From Prorocentrum cordatum (taxonomy: Eukaryota > Sar > Dinophyceae > Prorocentrales > Prorocentraceae), in contig CAUYUJ010019896.1 in assembly GCA_963575745.1 (NCBI GenBank), positions 18,501-82,500 on the forward strand: a stretch of DNA of 64,000 bases. The letters are read 5' to 3'. Each line of letters begins with the position of its first letter. Position 1 is the first letter of the stretch. Below are positions 50,743 through 59,800 of this stretch, in pieces. The notes under the pieces were generated by a model, which did not search any database, had not been told where the DNA came from, and saw only the letters and a program-made list of their open reading frames with translations. The position numbers were made by a program, and so were the translations under genes.

Positions 50743-53700
50743 GCCGCGCCGGACGCGCCGCGCGCCTGGTGGAAGCCGCCAGGCGCGGACGGGGCCGTGC
50801 CGCCCGCGGGCGTGGACATGCCGCCCGTGGACTTGGACGCGCTGGGCGCTGCTCCGGCGGCGTCGGACGCCGAGGGGCCCGAGCCTGGGCAGAGTCGCCG
50901 CGCCGTGCGCTCGAGGGTCGCCTGCTGCGTCTGCGCTCGTCTCCACTGGGCGGACGAGCTGCAGCGCGTGCACTTCTGGCAGCAGCCGGGCGGCGCCGGG
51001 GAGCGTTCGCTGCTCTGCGACGAGGTGCCGAAGCGGCCCGCGCGCGCCGAGCTCGAGGCGGCGAGGGGAGAGGCATCCGAGGCCGCAGGCGCGCAGGCTC
51101 AGGCCATGCGCCTGACGCAGCGGCAGCGCGCCCACGCGCTGCTGGACCCGGCACGGTGCCACGCCCGGTGGCGCTTCGTGCGCGAGGGCTTCGACGGCGT
51201 CGAGCGCCCGGGCGGCATCCCCCTCGAGGAGCTGGAGGCGTCCGCAGTGCGCGACCCTGGCCCAGACGGGAAGCTGTGGCTCTTGCACAAGAAGTGCTTC
51301 ACGATTGACAGGCGCCAGTCAGACGGAGTGCTCGTGGCCGACGCGAAGCAGAAGGTGCCCATCTGTGCAGGGTGTCACGGCGCGCTCACCAAGAGGTTGC
51401 CCACGATGCCGACCTGCGCGCTGGCCAACGACCTCTGGATCGGGCGGCTGCCACTGCCGCTGCGGAATCTCACGCTGGGCGCGAAGCTTCTGCTGCCCAT
51501 CGCGCGGGGCATCGTGCGGCGGTTCAACTGCAAGGCCGATTCTGGCGAGTGGGCTCCAATCGACCAGAAGATCAAGGCGTACGTGGGGAACTTCGTGGCG
51601 TTCCCGCAGGCGGACGGCGGTCGGCAGGTGCTGTCGCTGCCGCCGCGGGAGAGCGACCTCGTCGAGTTCGTGCAGATTGTCTTCGCGGGGTCCGACCCCG
51701 CCACCCTGCAGAAGGCGCTATTGGAGGAGCTCGGCGTGCCCCTCGCCGATTTCAGGCGCGCTTACGAGTACCTCCGCGACACGAACGAGCAGTGCGCCGC
51801 GGTGCGGTGGGACGAAGAGGCCGCTCGAAACTTTGCGGACCCCGGGGGCGACGGCGATGGCGACGGCTCCTCGCTCCTGGGCCTGCCTCGCTGTCTCGCG
51901 GCGTGCGTGGCTGTGGGGGGTAAGGGCGGCGACGCTCGCCAGGAGGGCCCGGCCGATGCCGTGCAGCCCGGCGCGGGCTCGGCCCCGCCGAAGCGGACGA
52001 GTGCAGGCGCTGCGAGCGCGGAGGGCGAAGCGAACGCGGCGGCTGACGGCGGGGGCGAGGCAGGGGGCTGGGGCGGGGGCCCCACTGGTGAGGACGCTGC
52101 GGGCGCTGGCGGGGAGGTTTCAGAGGGCGACGAGGGCAAGGCTGGTGAGGGAGGGGGCGGCGAGGGTGTCGAAGAGGGCGAGTGCTGCGCCGCAGTCGCG
52201 GACTCCGACATGCTGGCCGATCTGGACAAGCAGTGGCAGAACGTGCACCTCAGCCTCCAGAGGGCGGAGGTGATTGTGCGCGAGAAGCAGCGTGCGGAGG
52301 CACTAACGCGGCAGTGCGACGGCATGGAGAATTTCCAGGACCGAGATTCCGACCGGCGCTTGGCGGAGGCTGCGAAAGAGGCCCACAAGGCTGCGAAGCT
52401 GCTCACCAACTGCAAGAAGGAGGCACTCACGAAGAAGCTGGAGCAGACGGAGCAGAAGATTCAGGCCACGCTGCCTCCTCCGGGAGTTGCCTGGAAGAGC
52501 GCGGCCGGTGGCGGCGGCGGCGGCGGCGCGCCGGACGGGGGCGCTGAGGGCGGGGGGGCGAGGCGTGCGGTCCGGGTCGTCGTGCCCACTGGAACCGAGC
52601 CTGTCAGCATGTTCTCCCCCGGTTTCTGGAGTGCTTTCGACCCCGTCGCGTTTCCGTGCGGCGACGGCGTCTTCGGACTCGAGAGGGAGGCGAAGTTGAC
52701 GTACGACGAGTGGTGCAGGTGCCTCATGGCTCGCGAGGAGCTCGAGTACGAGGTCGCCGACGACGTCTCGGCGCCCGACGCTGCGCGGGCGCCCGCGCCC
52801 GACGCCGCGTGGGCGCCCGCCGCGTCTGACTCGCCCGTGCCGCGCTGGCGTCGCCACGCTGACCTGCTCACGGCCCAGTATTGCCTCTGGCGCAGGAAGG
52901 CTATCATACAGTCGGCCAGGTTATTCGTGCGCGAGCAGCGCCTGGGGGAGTACATCGCGGACCTCGCCGCACTGACGCCAGAGGAGCTAGCGCAGGTCGT
53001 GGCCGTGCTCGGAAGGGGGGCGGGCATCAAGGAGGCCCTGGGCCACGAGGGCGTGCCCCGGAACGTCAAGAGCGCGCTGCGCAGCATGCTGCTCAGCAAC
53101 CGTGATGTTGTCGGCTCCGACGCGCACCGGACCACGCTGCGGCACATCAGTACCAGCTACACCCGGCTCTTCGGTCCGCCCCTGGTGTTCACGACGCCGA
53201 ACATCGCGGACACTCGGAACCTGATGGTGTCCCTGATGTACGAGGGCGCCTCCGTGCAGCAATGGCGGCTGCTGGAGGAGACTGCTCCCGTGATGCCTTC
53301 GACGCGGGACATGCTGCGGCGGGTGGCCGCTGACCCGGTGTCGCAGGCCATGGTCACGAACCTCATGCTGGAACTGTTCCTGGAGCATGTCGTCGGCGTC
53401 ACGCCGCAGCGCGGGGCCACGGGCGTCTCCGACGGCGTGGCCGCCACGGGGGCGTGTGGAGCGTTCGGGCTCGTCCGCGCGTTCTTCGGACCCGTGGGGT
53501 CGCAGGGGCGCGGCGGCATCCATCCGCACAACCACCTGTGGCGCCTGCACCCGATGACTGGCGCGTTCCTCGCGAGGTTGCGCGCGGGGGACGTCGAAGG
53601 CCTCGAGGAGCGTTTGAGGAAGTGGAGGGAGGCCGTGCTCGCCACGGTCGGCAGCGTGCAGTTCGACGCGGCGGAGGAGGTGGGCCGGCAGCTGGGCTTG

Positions 53701-54950
53701 GACGGGCCGGACCGGCTGCCGCCGCTTCCGCTCGGCCCGCGGGGTCGACGACTCGCGTTCGCGGACGGGAAGCGAGAGGAGAGCGACCTCCAATTGAAGC
53801 ACAATGCCATCGCTGGCGCCTCGCGTCGTCAGCTCGGGAAGTTTTGCAAGACGGCGTACGAAGAGGGCCGTCGCTCCGTCCGTGCTGACAACAAATTGTC
53901 CACAGAAGAGCTGCGGAATCAGGTTGCGGCCATGATGAACGTCGATCTCGTGGAGGAGCGGGCGACGCTGCAGCAGCAACAGCCCGCAATAGAGGGTCCG
54001 CTCCGGCAGCGCCCGTTCGCGCCGCTGGCAGATCCAGAGCCCGATCCCCATGAGCAGCGGGCACAGTACCCAGCGGTATTTGGCGAGCCTCTCACGGGTG
54101 CGCACGCGACGCTGCAGCCGCAGTACCGCCGCAAGCCTGCGTACCGCGTGCGCGCGGACGGCACCGCGGCGATGCACTTTGCGGAGGGCTCGAGGGAGGA
54201 GGCGCACACCTGGGCGCGCTGCTTCGCGCGGGACGCACGCAAGTGTATCATCCGGAGCCACCTTCACAGGTGCGGTCCCACTTGCTGGAAGCACAAGACG
54301 AATGACGACGTGCCTCAGCACTGCAAGGTGTGCCGGCTCGGCTTCTACCACGAGTACGAGACTGCGGTCTACAGCCACCCGTCCAGGAAGCTTCCGGCCG
54401 CCTCCTTCGTCTGGCGGCGCTTGCGCAAAGGAAAGGACTTGGTCTTGCCCGATGGGGCGCGGATCGAGTACGGCCCACCGCAGGAGGACCAGCGGAACCC
54501 GCCGGGCGAACGCCTGGTCCTCGACGAACAGTGCACGTACGGCCCGTGGCCGCACCGCTGCAACCGGTACGGCAGAGCTGGTCGCGTCGACGTGGTGCGG
54601 TACCACCCGTACCATGGGAGCACGAACCCTGTGGGCCAGGTGTGTCTGCGGAGCAACCTGGACGTCCAGTGTCTGGACCGCGTGGTGCTCGACCTGCCTG
54701 GCGACGCCAGCGTCGGGGGTTCGCGCGACGGCGACCCGGTCGTGCCGCCGCCTCCGGAGCTTGTTGCGTTCGCCGAGCTTTTCGCCGACGCGTCGGAAGC
54801 GCTGGGTGGCGTCGAGACTGGCGGCACTGGTGGCGACGAGGGCACCGGGCAGAGCGGAGGTTCCACGGGCTCGGGGGTGTCGGCCGCAACGCAGGGCGGG
54901 GGCGGGGCGGGCCAGAGGGCGGCGCGGGCGGCTGCGGCGGGGGGGGGGGC
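50743..54950 (+). CDS. Helitron protein, segment 3: DUF6570-like region and Rep (HUH) domain
   Basis: Open in this frame from about 50701 to 55065. In order: Cys pairs CCVC (about 50928) and CAGC (about 51366); ALANDLWIGRLPLPL (from 51415), matching the DUF6570 type found before Rep in Helitrons; an acidic/Gly-rich linker; FGPPLVFTTPN (about 53173); DPVSQ ... ELFLEHVVGV (about 53335-53400); GPVGSQGRGGIHPHNHLW, with HPHNH (53521-53535) in place of the usual HUH metal-binding motif; CGPTCWKHK ... CKVCRLGF (about 54271-54345); and LRSNLDVQ (about 54647-54670). Rep nicks and ligates single-stranded DNA in rolling-circle transposition. The catalytic tyrosines are in the next segment. Confidence 0.8.
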
Positions 54951-54952
54951 GC

Positions 54953-56884
54953 CTGCCCGTGGCCCGCCGCCTCGGCCTGCCCAGGGGAGGAGGCTTGCTC
55001 GGCGGGGCGCCGACCACGATGGACGATCCCGACGCGGAGATCTGGGACATGGGTGGTGGCGATGAAGATCCGTGCGAGTGCGATCTGGCCGATGCGTATG
55101 ACCTGCGTCCGCCGCCTCCGCCGACGCCGGAACAGCGCGGCGTCGAGCAGGCAGTCGGGCTAGCAGAGCCACATGGCGAGGACACCGCGAGGTTCTGCGC
55201 GGCTGCGTGTTACGAAGGCAGCCGGCCCGGGTTCGTGTTCAAGAAGGGGGAGCAGGGCCTGGGCTACTACAGCGACCGGCGCGTGGAGCGCGAGTTGTCG
55301 GAGGCAGCCGTCCAGAGAGAGCCGAAGTCGCGGGCGCCAGGCCGCGCCGCGTCGAACGCGGCGGCGTCTGGCAGGCCTGCATCGAGCGCGCCCCCGTCGC
55401 CAGCCGCCGCCGCAGCTGCTGGCGCGAGCGGCAGCGGTCCGCCCGGCAGCCTGCAAGAGCACGTGCTGCACTCGCTGGAGGCCGTTTTCATGGGTGCCAT
55501 CAATATGGCCCACTACCAGACGGACTACACGACCAAGGCGGGGCCGATCGCGGGGGACCTCGGAGTGCTGGGCGCGCAGAGCACCGGGTTGGAGTGGCTT
55601 CGACTCCAGCAGAAGGCCGAACGGGAGGCGGATGAGGCGGCGGAGGCGGAGGGCGAGGAGGACGTCGATGGGGCCCGGGCCGCTGCTGCCGCTCGTCGCA
55701 GCGGCTGGGGCGGAGTGCTCGACTCTGCCAGGCGAACTGTCATCAAGCTCACGACCAGCTCGCACCGGTCGCTCCTGAAGAAGCTGCCCGAGATGATGTT
55801 TCAGATGCAGTATGGCCACGAGTGCTATTGCTCTCATGACACCTGGACTCTGTATTGCAAGGGGATCGTGGCGCTGGCGTTCCAGGCAAGCTCCGCCGTT
55901 CATCAGAAAATGGACGACTTCTGGACCGACCCGCGCGCAGACCACATCGAGGTGGACCAGCCGGCCGCGGGAGAAGAGGACGGCGAGGGGGGGGGCGGTA
56001 TCATGGATGCGCTGGGCGACGGGCGCGCAGCGCTGCACGCCGAGGTCGTCGACGGCGTTGTCGGGGAGGGCGCGGCCGCCGGTACTGCTGGGGAGGGGAA
56101 GCCCGAGCAGGAGCAGCAGCAGGCGGTGGAATACAAGGCGCGGCTGGACCACGACATGAAGATGGACTGGCTGCATCGCGGCGACAGGGAGCCCCTGAAG
56201 TCCATGGGCATGTACCATTACGCCATGTACGTGTACACGGCGCAGGCCAACCCGCTCCACTTCGACCCGCAGGACTTCGAGACGTTCGCGTTCGCGGACA
56301 CGCACCCAACTGCCGCCTTCCGAGTGCAGAGGCTCCGCGTCGGCGCGCCGCTCAGGGTGCCCAAGTTCTTCGGCTTCACGATGCCTTCGAAGGAGAAAGA
56401 GGCAGAGGTGAACGCGCTGTTCAAGTCTGTGATCTTTCGTCCGTTGCAGCCTGCTGAGAAGGGGGCTGCGGCCTGGGCGCCCTACAGGGCCGGTGTCGAC
56501 GCGTCTGGGAAGCATAAGCCTGCCTGGGAGGAGTGGTGGGCCAATCAGTTGGCGTTGTCCAGGCAGTGCGAGGAGTGCGAGCGGCGAGCTGGAAAGTGGT
56601 TCACGATCGAGGACATCGATTTGAGCCGGGGCTCAGAGGATGGCCCGGGCCATTTTGCACAGCGCCCCAGCGCCGCCGAGTTCGTGGCACGCTGGACCGT
56701 CCAGGTCGCGACGAACCTCGACGTGGAGGCGGGGGCGAAGGGGCGGCCGCGAACCAAGGTCCGTCCGGAGGCCAAGGACTTCGAGCAGTCTGCTGAGCTG
56801 GAGGCAGTGGGGAATCGGCCTGCCGGGGAGGCAGACGAGGAGGGGGCGGGCGCCGGCGGCGGAGCGCTGGGCGGTTTTGTTTAG
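54953..56884 (+). CDS. Helitron protein, segment 4: Rep catalytic tyrosines and linker to helicase
   Basis: The frame changes at a G11 run (54939-54949). A possible independent start is ATG 55019 (MDDPDAEIWD). AHYQTDYTTKAG (Tyr 55514, Tyr 55526, Lys 55535) matches the two-tyrosine Y-x-x-x-Y-x-x-K signature of Helitron Rep. Further on, RSLLKKLPEMMF (from about 55765), DWLHRGDREPLKSM (about 56166) and EAEVNALFKSVIFRPL (about 56402) match conserved blocks between Rep and helicase in Helitron proteins. It ends in TAG at 56882-56884, with the helicase continuing in the same frame, so Rep and helicase are separated by one stop. Confidence 0.75.
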   Translation: MPVARRLGLPRGGGLLGGAPTTMDDPDAEIWDMGGGDEDPCECDLADAYDLRPPPPPTPEQRGVEQAVGLAEPHGEDTARFCAAACYEGSRPGFVFKKGEQGLGYYSDRRVERELSEAAVQREPKSRAPGRAASNAAASGRPASSAPPSPAAAAAAGASGSGPPGSLQEHVLHSLEAVFMGAINMAHYQTDYTTKAGPIAGDLGVLGAQSTGLEWLRLQQKAEREADEAAEAEGEEDVDGARAAAAARRSGWGGVLDSARRTVIKLTTSSHRSLLKKLPEMMFQMQYGHECYCSHDTWTLYCKGIVALAFQASSAVHQKMDDFWTDPRADHIEVDQPAAGEEDGEGGGGIMDALGDGRAALHAEVVDGVVGEGAAAGTAGEGKPEQEQQQAVEYKARLDHDMKMDWLHRGDREPLKSMGMYHYAMYVYTAQANPLHFDPQDFETFAFADTHPTAAFRVQRLRVGAPLRVPKFFGFTMPSKEKEAEVNALFKSVIFRPLQPAEKGAAAWAPYRAGVDASGKHKPAWEEWWANQLALSRQCEECERRAGKWFTIEDIDLSRGSEDGPGHFAQRPSAAEFVARWTVQVATNLDVEAGAKGRPRTKVRPEAKDFEQSAELEAVGNRPAGEADEEGAGAGGGALGGFV

Positions 56885-59800
56885 GAGGTGGACGAGGGCG
56901 AGGCGGACGAAGCGTGGGCGGCGCACCGACAGATGCCCGCGCACGCCTTGAAGGATAGCGAGGTGCCCGCGGTGGCCCAGTTCGAGCTTCTTCGTGGGTC
57001 GGCACAAAGCTTGGTCTATAAGAATATCTTCCTTGACGGCTATGCGAAAGACGATAAGCCGCAGCCTGCTGTCGCGAGTACTGGAATGCAGACCGGCTTC
57101 CGCGGTCTCGAGTTGGACGACTCCCAGTTCGAGGAGGGCAAAGCACAGCAGAAGGAGGCGTTCCGATACAGGAAAAAGGACGCAGAGGGCTTGCCTGGGG
57201 ATGGCGACGGGCGGAGCGGCCTCGCGGGTTCGGCGCCTGCCGTGCTCGTGCCTGGTCGGCCGCCGGCGCCCGCGGTTGCCAGCGACGAGAAGCGGCCGCC
57301 GCGGGCGCGCGACATCGCGGAGAGGCTGTTTGACGAGTGGGCGAACAGGGCGGAGAACCCCGTGACGTTCAATCAGGAGCAGAAGGCGGTTGTCGCCCTG
57401 CTCGTGGGCCAGGTGGAGGCCATCGTGGCATGCCATCAAGATCTGGACAGCGGAAAAAGCCCTGAGCCGGTGGAGCAGATGGCTCTCCTGTTGCACGGGG
57501 AGGGCGGGACGGGGAAGACGGAGGTGGTAAAACTGCTGGGACGTCTGCTCAACGATGTGTTCGGCGCGGGATCGGAGATCGCCGTGGCCTCGTCGAACAG
57601 CGCTGCGCGCGTCATCGGGGGGGAGACGATCCACAGCGGCTTCGGGCTGAGCGGCCAACAGGCCATGGACATCAGAACGCTGTCTAGACAGAAGGTCGAT
57701 GACATCGTGGACCGCATGAACGACCTCAAGGCCGTCATCGTGGTGGAGGTGTCCATGGTGCCGCCCCAGCTTCTCGGCGCTGCATCGTTTCGCATGTGCA
57801 AAGCCCGTAAGGCTCAGTATAATTGCGATGTGAACCTGTACATGGCGCGGGGCCACATGTTCGGGAAGGTTCCGATTGTCATGTTCCTGGGGGATTTTTA
57901 TCAGTTGGGGCCGGTGAGCGGCAAGGGCAGAAGGTCTTCCTTGCTGCAGCCCGAGTCGCCCGAGGCGCCGGTTCACGTCCGCAATGGGCAGTCCATGTTC
58001 CTGGACGGGCTCACCCACGCGATGTTTCTGTACGAGACGCACCGCTTCAAGGACCGTCTCGTTACTCCGCACGCGCCCTGCCCTTTCATGCCCGGCTTCT
58101 TGAAGACCATGAGGCAGGGCAAAAAGTTTACGGCCGAGCAGAAAAGGATGGTGCAAAAGTGGGTGGTCCGACCTGGTAAGAACGACAAGCGGTTGCAGGA
58201 CCCCCATGTCAAGGACGGGTTCGAGATGGGCATCGCCTGGGAGGCCGTGCACAGGCAGATGCAGTATCGGGCCGTGCGAGAGGCCAGGGATAGAGGGCAG
58301 ATGCTGCTGTACGTGCAGGCCGTGGACCTGCCTCCAAGGCCATTCGGTGCGGAGCATCACAAGGCCATGCTTCAGGTGCCGAACGTGAACAACACTGGTC
58401 ACCTCATCGGCATGTGCCCGCTGTACATCGGCATGCGTGTGCGGTTGAACGTGAAGTTGTCGGCGAAGCACCAGATCGTCCAGGACGCCGTGGGGGAAGT
58501 CGTGGACGTGAGGTTCCACCCGCGAAAGTTCGAGACGCCAGACGCGGATTGGCGCGAAAAGAAACTTCACGACGCCCACCGGATCGGTTATTATCGATGC
58601 AAATGTTTGCCGCGCGGTGTCCTCGTCAGGTTTGATGGCCTCGAGAAGGACTTTGGGTTCGGAAAAGGGGTTGTGCAGATCGCGCCGCACAGGGCGTCCT
58701 GGGAGTGGAGCCATCACTACGAAGATGAGGGCGAGCGAAAGCTTCGGAAGGTGAAGGTTACGAGGTACCAGATCCCGTTGCTGCCAGAGAGAGTTCGTGC
58801 CGTGCAGACTGCGCAGGGCATGGGTATGGATGCGGCCACCATGGTGCTCCAGAAGCCCATGAACATGGGCGCCGATGACTGGTGGCTGCACCTGTGCGCC
58901 ATGCTCAGTCGCGTTCGCGTGGCCCACCGCGTGCTCGTCTACAACCTGCCGCCCTGGGACATTCTGGAGCGGGGCCCGCCCCAGTACGTCCGCGACGGTG
59001 TCCAACGCTTTGAAAAAAAGATGCTCGAGAGTTTCGAAATCGCCAAGCAGAAGGCGCAGGAGTACGGCTGGGACGTGGGGGATGGGCCCGCCGCGCGGAG
59101 GGCCCCGGAGTCGAGCTCGGCGCCCGCGCCGCCGGTGGTGCCACGGGCGTCGCCGCTGGGCCCGTCTCGGGCCGCGGGGACCTCAGCGGGCGTCGGTGAG
59201 GCGGACGACGACGACGACGAAGCAGCCGGATCAGTTCCTTCGGACGGGGAGGCGGCCCCTGCGGCGTCTGTGCATACGCCTCTGCCCTCGCACGCGCTGC
59301 GCCCGGGTCAGGCTCTGACGGTGCCACCGGCATACATTGCGCCGGACGCAGGGCTTGCGGGGCGGGGCAGGGGCCGCGGCCGCGGCGGTGACGCGACGGG
59401 GACCGGAGATGCGGCGGCGGCATCGTCGACGGGGAGCGCTGTTTCGCGGGGGCGACGGCGCGCGGGTGGCGGCCGCGGTGCCGGTAGGGGCACCGTAGTG
59501 CCGAGGGATCTTTGGGGGGACATGTTTCGCACGGCGGCGACTGTTGGCGATGGTGCAGAGCCGCCAGAGCTGCGCCCGCTGGACCGGGATCTGTGCATGG
59601 CAGCTTACGGCGTGTCCCAGGAGGAGGTGACCAGGGAGCTGCAGTGGCACTGCGGCCGCGGCTCTGGCGTGGGCATCGCAAACCTCGGCAATACTTGCTT
59701 CGTGAGCGCAGTCGCGCAGGTGCTGCTACGCCTGGCTCCCTTCCGTCGGCTTCTCTACGTTCACGACCAGCGGTGCCCTCTGGGTGCGGCATCTTGCGCG

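Noticed and set aside
54248-55185. Minus-strand frames opposite the Rep domain
   Set aside because: These are shadows; the plus strand carries the HUH, Cys and tyrosine motifs.
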